From NCBI RefSeq assembly GCF_002845745.1, contig NZ_PIUM01000016.1:1-64000 (forward strand): a DNA stretch of 64,000 nt, given 5' to 3'. Made by a program: the position numbers and the translations under genes. Each line of letters opens with the position of its first letter. Position 1 is the first letter of the stretch. Source of the stretch: Telmatospirillum siberiense. GTDB taxonomy: Bacteria; Pseudomonadota; Alphaproteobacteria; Rhodospirillales; Magnetospirillaceae. The notes under the pieces were generated by a model. The model was not told the origin of the DNA. It made no database searches and was given only the letters and a program-made list of their open reading frames with translations. Shown one piece after another: positions 56,529 to 64,000 of the stretch.

Positions 56529-58007
56529 ATGCCCTCCCATCTCATCGTCGTCGATAAACGCAAGGATTTCCGCTGGCCGGATCCGGGTGGACGCATCGTG
56601 ACGGCCAATGATTATCTGGCCCAATCGAAAACGCTCCCGCACAGCCGGATCATCAACCTGTGCCGGGGTTACGGATATTTGAGCACCGGCTATTACGTCT
56701 CGCTGCTCGCCGAGGCGCGCGGCGACCGGGCCGTTCCCGATATCGCCGCCATGGCGGGCATGTACCGGCGCGAGGTCCATACGGATCACGACATGTTCGA
56801 CCGGCCCCTGGCCCATATGCCGGATCTGTCGTGCCTGGAAAACGCCGTCAGTCTGCATGTGTATTTCGGCGAGGTGGAGGACCAGCGCTTCCATGAGTTG
56901 GCGCAACGGGCCTTCAAGCGGTTGCGATGCCCGCTGCTGCGGATCGATCTCGAGCGAACCGACGGCTGGCGGGTCGTCGATGTCCATACGCTCGATCTGC
57001 GCGACGTGCCGGCCGAGCAGGATGATTTTTTCCTGCACTGCCTCGATGTCTATGTCCAGCGGCGCTGGCAACGTCCGAAAATGACCTCGACGTCGCATTT
57101 CGATCTGGCGGTGCTGCGCGACCCCAACGATCCCCTGCCGCCCTCGAAACCGGAGACGCTGCGGCGGCTGGCCGAGGTCGGCCGCGCGATGGATGTGAAT
57201 GTCGTCGAGATCGACCGCAAGGACTATCGGCGGCTGACGCAGTTCGATGCCCTCTTCATTCGCGAAACCACCGCCGTTCCGCATCATAGCTTCCGTTTCG
57301 CCCGCAAGGCGGAACGGGAGGGCATGCCGGTGATCGACGATCCGACCTCGATCATCCGCTGCACCAACAAGGTCTATCTTGAAGAGCTGCTGCGCGGTCA
57401 TGGCGTGCCCACGCCCAACACGCGGTTTCTGACCCGCCGCAGCCGCGAGGGAATCGAGGACGCCTGCGCCTTCCCCGTCGTCGTCAAGATTCCCGACGGG
57501 GCCTTCAGCATCGGCGTCGAAAAAGCCGGCGACCGGCGACAATTGCACGACATCGCCGAGCGCATGCTCAAACATTCGGAAATCATCCTGCTGCAGGATT
57601 TCATCGCGACCGAATTCGATTGGCGCATCGGCGTTCTCGATGGCCAGCCCCTGTTCGCCGCGCGCTATTTCATGTGCAAGCATCACTGGCAGATCCTGAA
57701 ACATGACGCCGACGGAACGCATGCCGAAGGGGCGACCCAGGCCATCGCCCTCGCCGATGTTCCACCCAAGGTCCTTGATGTCGCCTTGCGGGCGGCGCGG
57801 CTGGTCGGACGCGGTCTTTACGGCGTCGACTTGAAAGAGACCGCGAACGGCGTCTTCGTCATGGAGGTCAACGACAATCCCAATATCGACATCGGCATGG
57901 AGGACGCGGTGATCGGCGATGAGCTTTATCGCTGCCTGCTCCGCTATTTCCTGCGCCGGGCCGAGGAAATGCGGCCGCGCTCCTTCGCCTTGAAGGCCGC
58001 ATGCTGA
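56529..58007 (+). CDS. RimK-like ATP-grasp ligase with N-terminal RLAN-type domain
   Basis: A 492-residue protein. The first half, up to about 200, matches the domain found in front of RimK-like ATP-grasp enzymes, starting HLIVVDKRKDF and containing INLCRGYGYLSTGYYVSLLAEARG. The second half is an ATP-grasp domain: a nucleotide-binding lysine in FPVVVKIPDGAFSIGVEK, LLQDFIATEFDWRIGVL, and the magnesium-binding end VFVMEVNDNPNIDIG. RimK relatives join amino acids through amide bonds to peptides or small acids. The substrate is unknown. Co-orientation with the GNAT gene suggests a two-step modification pathway. Confidence 0.85.
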   Translation: MPSHLIVVDKRKDFRWPDPGGRIVTANDYLAQSKTLPHSRIINLCRGYGYLSTGYYVSLLAEARGDRAVPDIAAMAGMYRREVHTDHDMFDRPLAHMPDLSCLENAVSLHVYFGEVEDQRFHELAQRAFKRLRCPLLRIDLERTDGWRVVDVHTLDLRDVPAEQDDFFLHCLDVYVQRRWQRPKMTSTSHFDLAVLRDPNDPLPPSKPETLRRLAEVGRAMDVNVVEIDRKDYRRLTQFDALFIRETTAVPHHSFRFARKAEREGMPVIDDPTSIIRCTNKVYLEELLRGHGVPTPNTRFLTRRSREGIEDACAFPVVVKIPDGAFSIGVEKAGDRRQLHDIAERMLKHSEIILLQDFIATEFDWRIGVLDGQPLFAARYFMCKHHWQILKHDADGTHAEGATQAIALADVPPKVLDVALRAARLVGRGLYGVDLKETANGVFVMEVNDNPNIDIGMEDAVIGDELYRCLLRYFLRRAEEMRPRSFALKAAC

Positions 58008-58014
58008 TCGTTGT

Positions 58015-59178
58015 TCACCGCCCTGAACAGATGATCTGCACGGACATTTTCGTCGCCGCCTCCGCCAGATCGGCCGTGTTCTGGCGAACCGTCGCCGTTG
58101 CCCGCCCATAGGGGATCTTCAGCCGGTCGAGGAAGAGCGCCAATTCCGAAGCCTTGATGGCGAAATTGACATTCTGCGGCAGATCCCCGGTCTGGCGCAG
58201 CACATTGGCGGCGTCGAGCTTGGAGACGACGACGCCGATCACATTGCCGGCGCCATCGAGCAACGGGCCGCCGGAATTGCCGCTTTGCACCGGCGCGGTC
58301 ATCTGCAGCACATGCGGATCGTCGGCGACGCCGCGGGTGGCGCTCAAGATCCCCACCGTGACATTGCCCTCCGACGACAGAAGGCCGGGCAAGGGAAACC
58401 CGAAAGCCAGCACATCCTCGCCGACGCGAAGCGGCGGATCGAGACGCAGCTTGCCGTTCGCGGCCGGCGGGGCCGACATCTGTAAAACGGCCAGATCCAC
58501 CCCGCCGTCGACACCGATGAGCTTGAGCGGCGCCTTGCCTGCGGTTTCAAGGCGCCCGCAGCCCGACACCACATGCGCATTGGTCACCAGATGACCGCGA
58601 TCATCGATGAAGAAACCGGTCCCCGCCTTGACCGCCCCCTCTCCCCGGGACCGGCCGGCCTGAGTCTCGGCGCGGGGCGCCGGCATGCCGGCCGGACCGG
58701 GCTGCGCCGACGGCGGCGGCACGGCCTTTCCCGACGGCGTCCCGCCGCCTTCCCTCGGAAGGGCGCCGAGGGTTTGCGCCAACATCCGCGCTTGGCCCGC
58801 CTCCTCCTGCCGTCCCAGCCGGCTGAGAACGGCGGCCTTCCCCGAATAGCAGAGGGCGGCTTTCGGCTGCCGGGTGATACAGCGGCCCAGAACGCCCAGC
58901 GCCTCCTCCTTGCGGCCGGCATGGCTGAGAGCCGCGGCGTAGCGGAAGGAAAGCCTGGCCCAATCCTCGTCCGCGATCTGGCAGCGCGAGAACAAGGTCG
59001 CGGCGAACCGGGCAGTGCCGGCGAGATCCCCGTTGCCATAGGCGAGATCGGTCGCGGAGACCAGCTGCTCGCATTCGCCGGCCCCATCCGTCTGCGCGGC
59101 ACTTTCCCCCATCGGCGCCGCGAGGATCGCCAGCAGGACGAGCACGGCGGACAGGAACGAGGCTTTCATAATGGTCAT
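58015..59178 (-). CDS. Secreted trypsin-like serine protease with helical repeat N-terminal part
   Basis: A 387-residue exported protein with a signal peptide of about 28 residues ending SAAQ. Residues about 35-140 form helical Sel1/TPR-like repeats with several Cys. A Pro-rich linker leads to a trypsin-fold domain with the triad His in TNAHVV, Asp in VDLAVL and Ser in GNSGGPL, as in DegP-type proteases, but there is no PDZ domain. It probably acts in periplasmic quality control or signalling. The ATG at 59178 has AAGGACAAGG upstream. It is convergent with the ATP-grasp gene with a 7-base gap and divergent from argE. Confidence 0.85.
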   Translation of the reverse strand: MTIMKASFLSAVLVLLAILAAPMGESAAQTDGAGECEQLVSATDLAYGNGDLAGTARFAATLFSRCQIADEDWARLSFRYAAALSHAGRKEEALGVLGRCITRQPKAALCYSGKAAVLSRLGRQEEAGQARMLAQTLGALPREGGGTPSGKAVPPPSAQPGPAGMPAPRAETQAGRSRGEGAVKAGTGFFIDDRGHLVTNAHVVSGCGRLETAGKAPLKLIGVDGGVDLAVLQMSAPPAANGKLRLDPPLRVGEDVLAFGFPLPGLLSSEGNVTVGILSATRGVADDPHVLQMTAPVQSGNSGGPLLDGAGNVIGVVVSKLDAANVLRQTGDLPQNVNFAIKASELALFLDRLKIPYGRATATVRQNTADLAEAATKMSVQIICSGR

Positions 59179-59315
59179 GGCCCTTGTCCTTATCAGAAAG
59201 CGGCGCCATCGGCATCTTTGAAGTCCGGGAACGAAGGCGATATCCTGTCCGGCGCCGGCCTTGAACCCCGAAAACATTCCCGGCTCCGAAAGCCATAGTC
59301 GAGGATAAGCCCCCC

Positions 59316-60470
59316 ATGCACCGCGACAGCATCGCCATCCTGCGCGATCTGATAGCCTTTCCCACGGTCAGCCGCGACGGCAATCTGGATCTGATCGCCT
59401 ATGCCGAGAAAGTCCTGGCCGATTGCGGCGCCAAAATCCTTCGCGTCCAGTCCGAAGACGGATGCAAGGCCAATCTGCATGCCGTGATCGGGCCGGAGGA
59501 CCGTCCCGGCGTCATGCTGTCGGGTCATACCGACGTGGTGCCGGTGGACGGCCAGACCTGGAGCCATGATCCCTTCACCCTGCGGGCCGGGGACGGACGG
59601 CTGTTCGGACGCGGAACGGCCGATATGAAAGGCTTCATCGCCTGCGTCCTGGCCCTGGCCGGCAAGACCAGGGACAAGTCCCTGAAGGTGCCCCTTGTGG
59701 TCGCCTTATCCTATGACGAGGAAGTGGGTTGCCTGGGAGTCCGGCGGCTGCTGGACATGATGGAGAGCATGCCGGTCCGGCCCCGCTTCTGCATCGTCGG
59801 CGAACCGACCTCGCTGCAGGTGATCAGCGCCCACAAGGGCAAGACCGCCGCCCGCATCGAATGCCGGGGGGTGGAAGCCCATTCCAGCCTGCCGGGAAAC
59901 GGATTGAACGCCATTCACCTGGCCTGCGACATGGTCGGCGGCCTGCGTCGGCTGCAAGCCGATATCCTGCGCGACGGCCATCGCGACGACGGCTATGAAG
60001 TGCCGCATACCACCGTCCATGTCGGGCGCATCCAGGGGGGAACGGCGCTCAACATCGTGCCCAACCTGTGCTGGCTGGATTTCGAGATACGCCATCTTCC
60101 CCAGGACGACATCGACGGCCTGATGGCCGCCGTACGGACCATCGCCGGACAAATCCGCGACGACGCCCGCAAGAATTTCCCCCAGGCCGATGTTCTGCTG
60201 AAACCGCTGTCGAGCTATCCGCCCCTGGATACCCCGGCCGACGCCGAAGTGGTCGCCTTCGTCAAAAGCCTTACCGGCGGCAACAGCACCGGCAAGATTT
60301 CCTTCGGAACCGAAGGCGGGCTTTACACCCGGCGGCTGGGCGTCCCCACCGTCGTCTGCGGCCCGGGCTCCATCGTCCAGGCCCACAAGCCCGACGAATA
60401 TATCGACGAATCCCAGTTGGCGGCCTGCGACGCCATGATGGATCGCCTGCTGTCGCGCCTTACCGGCTGA
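59316..60470 (+). CDS. argE: Acetylornithine deacetylase ArgE
   Basis: A 384-residue M20 metallopeptidase-family enzyme. It has the zinc-site motifs SGHTDVVPV and GRGTADMKGF, the catalytic Glu in SYDEEVGCLG, and a C-terminal His in VVCGPGSIVQAHKPDEYI. ArgE removes the acetyl group from N-acetylornithine in linear arginine synthesis. Length and motifs fit the ArgE branch rather than DapE, although M20 specificities overlap. Organisms that recycle acetyl groups through ArgJ do not strictly need ArgE, so it may also act on other N-acyl amino acids. Confidence 0.85.
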   Translation: MHRDSIAILRDLIAFPTVSRDGNLDLIAYAEKVLADCGAKILRVQSEDGCKANLHAVIGPEDRPGVMLSGHTDVVPVDGQTWSHDPFTLRAGDGRLFGRGTADMKGFIACVLALAGKTRDKSLKVPLVVALSYDEEVGCLGVRRLLDMMESMPVRPRFCIVGEPTSLQVISAHKGKTAARIECRGVEAHSSLPGNGLNAIHLACDMVGGLRRLQADILRDGHRDDGYEVPHTTVHVGRIQGGTALNIVPNLCWLDFEIRHLPQDDIDGLMAAVRTIAGQIRDDARKNFPQADVLLKPLSSYPPLDTPADAEVVAFVKSLTGGNSTGKISFGTEGGLYTRRLGVPTVVCGPGSIVQAHKPDEYIDESQLAACDAMMDRLLSRLTG

Positions 60471-60573
60471 AGCCCGGCCCCGGGGAGCCTTTACCGGCGT
60501 TGGTGTCGGATCCCGGTCACATTTCCTCTCCTCGACCGGCGCCCGTCCGAACGGCTGGGCTGTGTCGCGTCCA

Positions 60574-61776
60574 TCATGCTTGGCCACGTCGCCCAAGGGC
60601 GGCATGGGACAAAAGGGCCGCGACGGCGAACCCCGCCCCGGTTACGGCAAGCCCCTGCCAGCCGAAGCGTTCGACCATCCACGCAGCAACCCCGGCGCCG
60701 CTCGCCCCGCCGAGGAAATAGCAGGTCATGAAGACGGTATTGAGCCGGCTGCGCGCCTCCGCCGACAAGGCGTAGATGCGGCTTTGGTTGGAAACCAGCC
60801 CTGCGCGATTGCCGATATCGAGCAGCACCATGGCCAGCAGAAGCGGAAGGATGTGCCACTCGGCCCCGGCAACGCCGAGGAAGGCCGCGAGCACGGCGAC
60901 ACCACCCGCCGCCAATATGGGACGCGGGCCGAAGCGATCCACCGCCCGGCCGATGAAGGGCGACGCCACGAGACCGGCGATGCCGGCGAAGCCGAAAGCC
61001 CCGGCTGCATCCGGGCCGAAACCATAGGGGGGGCGGGCCACCAGCGCGGCGAGCGTGCCCCAGAGAGCGGAAAAAGCGGCGAACATCAGGAAGCCGGTGA
61101 TGCAGGCGGCGCGCAGAACCGGCTGCTCGCGGACCAGCGTCCAGAGCGAAGCCAGGAGTGCCGGATAGGCGGACACCGAACCGGTGCGCGAAAGCCGGGG
61201 CAGACGCAGGACGATGATCGCCATCAGCGCCGCGTCGATGCCGACCGCGATGAGGAACATCGTGCGCCAACCGGCATGAGCGCCGACGAATCCGCTCAAG
61301 GTCCGGGCGAACAGCAGGCCCGCCGACAATCCGCTGAGCAAAGCGCCGACGATCCGGCCGCGCGTCTCCGGCGGCGCCAGCCCCGAAATGGCGGGAATGA
61401 CCACCTGTGCCGTCACCGCCGTCAGCCCCACCGCGATGCTCGCAACGGCGAGCATTGGAAAACTGGTCGAGACGGCGACCGCCAAAAGGCTCGCCATGTT
61501 AAGCATAAGCAGGGCTAGGATCAGCATCTTGCGGTCAAGCCGATCGCCCAGCGGCACGAAGAGAAACAGTCCGCCCGCATAGCCCAGCTGCGTCAGCGTC
61601 GCGATCAGCCCGGCGTCGGTTGCGGAGCGACCGAAACTTGCGCCCATTTCGGGCAGAAGCGGCTGATTGTAATAGAGGGTCGAGACGGCGAAAGCGCAGG
61701 CGGTCGCCATCAGGCAGACGGTGACCGGGGAAAGCGGATTGGCCGCCCGCCCCCCTGGAAATGAAAGGAGGGTCAT
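60574..61776 (-). CDS. Major facilitator superfamily transporter (YnfM-like)
   Basis: A 400-residue MFS transporter with 12 predicted helices. It begins with the typical ATACAFAVSTLYYNQPLLPEM helix and has the loop motif GDRLDRK between helices 2 and 3. This group includes putative sugar, nucleoside or drug exporters such as YnfM and NepI; the substrate is unknown. The ATG at 61776 lies just inside a GC-rich leader containing GGTTCG repeats. It is divergent from a LysR-type regulator that likely controls it. Confidence 0.9.
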   Translation of the reverse strand: MTLLSFPGGRAANPLSPVTVCLMATACAFAVSTLYYNQPLLPEMGASFGRSATDAGLIATLTQLGYAGGLFLFVPLGDRLDRKMLILALLMLNMASLLAVAVSTSFPMLAVASIAVGLTAVTAQVVIPAISGLAPPETRGRIVGALLSGLSAGLLFARTLSGFVGAHAGWRTMFLIAVGIDAALMAIIVLRLPRLSRTGSVSAYPALLASLWTLVREQPVLRAACITGFLMFAAFSALWGTLAALVARPPYGFGPDAAGAFGFAGIAGLVASPFIGRAVDRFGPRPILAAGGVAVLAAFLGVAGAEWHILPLLLAMVLLDIGNRAGLVSNQSRIYALSAEARSRLNTVFMTCYFLGGASGAGVAAWMVERFGWQGLAVTGAGFAVAALLSHAALGRRGQA

Positions 61777-61788
61777 GGCGCGGTCCTG

Positions 61789-61806
61789 GGTTCGGGTTCG
61801 GGTTCG
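61789..61806. repeat. Short tandem GGTTCG repeat
   Basis: Three exact copies of GGTTCG in the leader of the MFS gene, 13 bases upstream of its ATG. Copy-number change would alter the leader length without shifting the coding frame. Confidence 0.5.
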
Positions 61807-61860
61807 GGCCGCAGGCTGAGCCGAAACGCGCCGGATGATAATTGCTCTTTGTCGCTTAAT

Positions 61861-61883
61861 ATCTTTGCGTATTATGCAAAGAT
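61861..61883. promoter_or_regulatory. Palindromic site overlapping the LysR start codon
   Basis: ATCTTTGC-N7-GCAAAGAT is a perfect 8-bp inverted repeat whose right arm includes the first bases of the LysR ATG (61882). Its size suits binding of the LysR dimer and would allow autorepression while controlling the divergent MFS gene. Confidence 0.55.
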
Positions 61884-62772
61884 GGATTTCGCGCGTTACG
61901 CCACCCATCTGGAAACCTTCGTCGAGGTTACCCGCCTTGGCAGCTTTGCGGCCGCCGCCCGGCGACGCGGGGTTGCCGTCTCCTCCATCGTCCGGCGGAT
62001 CGACGCGCTGGAAGCCGATCTGCAAACACGGCTCTTCGTCCGCTCGACGCGCGCCCTGACGCTGACCGATGCCGGCGAACGGCTACTCGTCCGCGCCCGG
62101 GATGTCATCGACCGCCTGATCGACGTCCGTTCCGAAATCGGCGCGCTCGACGAGACGCCCGGCGGAGTATTGCGGCTGAGTTGCCTGCCGACCTTCGGAC
62201 GCCTTCATGTTCTTCCGGTGGTCGCCCAACTGCTCGAAACATGGCCGGGCCTGGCCATTGAACTCGACCTCACCGAACGGTTGAGCGACCCGGCGACCGA
62301 GCGTTGCGACGCGGCGATCCGGATCGGCGCGCAACCGGACAGCGGGTTGATCGCCACGCGCATCGGCGCGCAGCGCTGGATCGTCTGCGCGTCACCCGAT
62401 TATCTCGACCGGCATGGGCGCCCCGCGCATCTCGAAGACGTCGCCCGCCACCGGCGCATCGGAAAGGCGCGCGAGTTGCCCGGCCTCGGCTGGAGCCGGC
62501 TGCCGATCACCGGACTGGAGGACAAGGCCCGGGTTTTCCGCTGCGACGAGTTCGAGGCGCAAAGACTTGCCGCGCGCGCCGGTCTCGGTCTGGCCATGTT
62601 GCCGAACTGGGTCGTCGGCGACGACATCGCCGGCGGACATCTCATTCATCTCTTCGATGAGCCGAAGGACGCGGCCGAACCGATCCATATCCTCCGCGCC
62701 CTGCCGGATGCACCGCCCAAGCTGCGCGTTTTTATTGCGGCGATGCGCGAGCATTTCGTTTTACTACATTGA
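61882..62772 (+). CDS. LysR family transcriptional regulator
   Basis: A 296-residue LysR-type regulator. The N-terminal winged helix has the pattern FVEVTRLGSFAAAARRRGVAVSSIVRRIDALEADLQTRLFVRSTR. The C-terminal periplasmic-binding-like domain begins near residue 90 and would bind an inducer. The ATG at 61882 is preferred because conserved sequence starts a few residues later; a TTG at 61849 would add 11 residues. Its start overlaps a palindrome. It is divergent from the MFS transporter gene, its likely target. Confidence 0.92.
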   Translation: MDFARYATHLETFVEVTRLGSFAAAARRRGVAVSSIVRRIDALEADLQTRLFVRSTRALTLTDAGERLLVRARDVIDRLIDVRSEIGALDETPGGVLRLSCLPTFGRLHVLPVVAQLLETWPGLAIELDLTERLSDPATERCDAAIRIGAQPDSGLIATRIGAQRWIVCASPDYLDRHGRPAHLEDVARHRRIGKARELPGLGWSRLPITGLEDKARVFRCDEFEAQRLAARAGLGLAMLPNWVVGDDIAGGHLIHLFDEPKDAAEPIHILRALPDAPPKLRVFIAAMREHFVLLH

Positions 62773-62829
62773 AAAGACAGAATTGTTCAATGCATCGAGT
62801 CAGGTGGAACAGGATCGCCCGGCGCTCCC

Positions 62830-63024
62830 TCACGCCCTTTGGCCAAGCGCCTTCTCGATCTTCTTATCGGTCTTGTACTGGCTCAGGGCATATACGGCCC
62901 AAATTGTCGCGGGCAACCAGCCGATCAGCGTGATTTGCAAAAGCAGGCAGATCACTCCGGCAATAGGTCTCCCGATAGTAAAGAATGTCAGCCACGGCAG
63001 AATCAGAGCAATAATCAAACGCAT
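62830..63024 (-). CDS. Pmp3/YqaE family small membrane protein
   Basis: A 64-residue protein with two hydrophobic helices. It matches the Pmp3/YqaE family through LPWLTFFTIGRP and LIGWLPATIWAVYAL. Members limit ion leakage or respond to membrane stress. AGAGGGAAGGGGAA lies just before its ATG. It is convergent with the LysR-type regulator and stands alone. Confidence 0.92.
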   Translation of the reverse strand: MRLIIALILPWLTFFTIGRPIAGVICLLLQITLIGWLPATIWAVYALSQYKTDKKIEKALGQRA

Positions 63025-63494
63025 ACTCTTTCCCCTTCCCTCTTTTACACGTGAGCGCCGACATGGGCGGCGAGTTCGTTCGTATCGATCCTCAAATACC
63101 GCCCGGAGATGAATCAGCCCATCCCATGGCCGGCACGAAAAGCGCGACCACGCAAATTGCCAGAGACGTTCCTATTGCCATGTCCGCCCCGAAGGATTGA
63201 TCCCCACGATCAACGCGGCCCCAGAACCCCAGGGACATCATGGAAATCCGATCAGGATTAATTTCATATCCCCTAAAAGACATATCGTGGCGCCGCCGCC
63301 GCGCCCATCCTCGCCCGCCCACTAGAAAGCGCCGCCTGATTTGAAATGTTCACGGCCGAAACATGGCCTTTGAAAGGCCATCGTGATGGAATATGGCCAA
63401 ACGCTTTCTGCCAGCGCTTGACGGTTCCCACGCTATTCTGTAGAACCGGCCATCCGAGCACGACGGTGCGCCCCTGGGCGTCCGTTCCTCCCGC
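63025..63494. other. Region between the Pmp3 gene and tRNA-Ser
   Basis: About 470 bases. A leftward frame at 63092-63283 would encode about 63 residues with one hydrophobic segment, but its ribosome site is poor and I do not call it. A perfect 9-bp palindrome, ATGGCCTTT-G-AAAGGCCAT, lies at 63363-63381. The tRNA promoter is presumably at the right end. Confidence 0.4.
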
Positions 63495-63587
63495 GGAAGG
63501 GTGGGTGAGTGGCTTAAACCAGCGGTTTGCTAAACCGTCGTAGAATGTCAAGTTCTACCGGGGGTTCGAATCCCCCCCCTTCCGCCA
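63495..63587 (+). tRNA. tRNA-Ser (anticodon GCU)
   Basis: The acceptor stem GGAAGGG (63495-63501) pairs with CCCTTCC (63577-63583), followed by discriminator G and an encoded CCA (63585-63587). The anticodon stem GCGGT/ACCGT encloses the loop TTGCTAA, with anticodon GCT at 63529-63531. A long variable arm and the GGTTCGAATCC T arm are as expected for a serine (type II) tRNA. It reads AGC and AGU codons. Confidence 0.97.
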
Positions 63588-63589
63588 TT

Positions 63590-64000
63590 TCATAGAATGC
63601 GAACTCCGGACGTAACCGATGTCACGCCCGAGGTGGCGGTTAAGGTTCTGAGAAGGTCATCTTTAGATCCCATGATGCGGACTTCGTGGTCCGTAACCTC
63701 GGCGCGCTGGGCCTAGACCCGCAGATGGTCGCGGCGGTAGCCGCCCGCCGGCCACGCGCATGCGTGCCGTCTCCACAAACCTGCGAGCCATCTCCGGTGT
63801 GACTGCCTGCTGGCCTGAACCTTCCAACATGGTCTGAGCCCGTTCGGCATCCGCCTGGGCTTGGTCGCGGATAGCCTTCAGGCCGGCAAATGCGGTCCTT
63901 CAATGCCGGGTCGTCCAGATTGGCGAAAACGGGCGGGCAACGCGTAAGAAAGGCGGCGTTCATGTCCTCTCAGCCTTGCGCCTTTTCCGACAGATCTGAG
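63590..64000 (-). pseudogene. Decayed large serine recombinase, C-terminal remnant
   Basis: Read leftward in shifting frames, this stretch gives FANLDDPALKDRI, then LKAIRDQAQADAERAQTML and VTPEMARRFVETARMR, then GGYRRDHLRV, a TAG stop, and AQRAEV..HEVRIMGSKDDLLRTL. These are the C-terminal landmarks of large serine recombinases of phages and genomic islands. At least two frameshifts and two in-frame stops break it. The remnant ends three bases past the tRNA-Ser CCA, and its upstream part runs off the window. It is the scar of an element once sited at this tRNA. Confidence 0.8.

Noticed and set aside
63092-63322. Small leftward gene with one hydrophobic segment
   Set aside because: Ribosome sites are poor for each possible start and no family was recognised; left as undecided intergenic sequence.
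63273-63551. A leftward 92-codon frame running into tRNA-Ser
   Set aside because: It overlaps the tRNA gene on the opposite strand and encodes no recognisable protein.

Overview
The window looks like chromosome from a motile, GC-rich alphaproteobacterium, probably of the Rhodospirillales (Magnetospirillum/Telmatospirillum-like). This rests on gene content: chemoreceptors with alphaproteobacterial-type signalling modules, a short flagellin, HpnE-type hopanoid chemistry, an NDUFAF6-like protein, TrmFO and a DUF4170 protein. The genus cannot be fixed from sequence reading alone. Coding density is high. Most long open frames antisense to these genes are shadows of high-GC codon use.

Layout. 1-109 is the 3' end (domains V and VI) of a group II intron. 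298-12543 holds four chemoreceptors, one of them soluble, interleaved with a tandem DUF4170 protein, trmFO, an NDUFAF6-like protein and hpnE. 12544-13376 is a repeat-rich spacer with a nested inverted-repeat element. 13377-16847 is the nadA-nadC-nadB operon for quinolinate and nicotinate mononucleotide synthesis. 17143-22215 has a secreted TIM-barrel-like protein, an SDR, a flagellin and a secreted phosphodiesterase. 22325-34772 is rich in signalling: a hybrid kinase, an HD-GYP protein coupled to a truncated haemoglobin, two diguanylate cyclases, a FUSC transporter and two glycosyltransferases. 34874-38497 has a YbaL-like antiporter, a CDF metal exporter behind a MerR-type operator, and a DeoR regulator. 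38678-47681 is a second signalling block: a large HD phosphohydrolase, a hybrid kinase, a chemoreceptor, a pseudoreceiver-Hpt protein and an OmpR-type regulator. 47701-63024 is metabolic and transport: MATE, a Tat-exported FMN dehydrogenase with a triheme cytochrome, a lipoprotein phosphodiesterase, a periplasmic cyclohexadienyl dehydratase, an Ldh_2 oxidoreductase with its regulator, a GNAT plus RimK-like ATP-grasp pair, a trypsin-like protease, ArgE, an MFS/LysR pair and a Pmp3 protein. The window ends with tRNA-Ser(GCU) followed by a decayed large serine recombinase gene.

How it fits together. About a third of the genes sense signals or turn over cyclic di-GMP: five membrane or soluble signalling receptors, two GGDEF proteins, two HD-type phosphodiesterases and two hybrid kinases. 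This suits a swimming bacterium that switches lifestyle on redox and metal cues. The most promising little-described units are the FMN dehydrogenase/triheme cytochrome pair (49369-50990), the pseudoreceiver HD-GYP/haemoglobin pair (24524-26061), the GNAT/ATP-grasp pair (55953-58007) and the nested repeat at 12820-13181.
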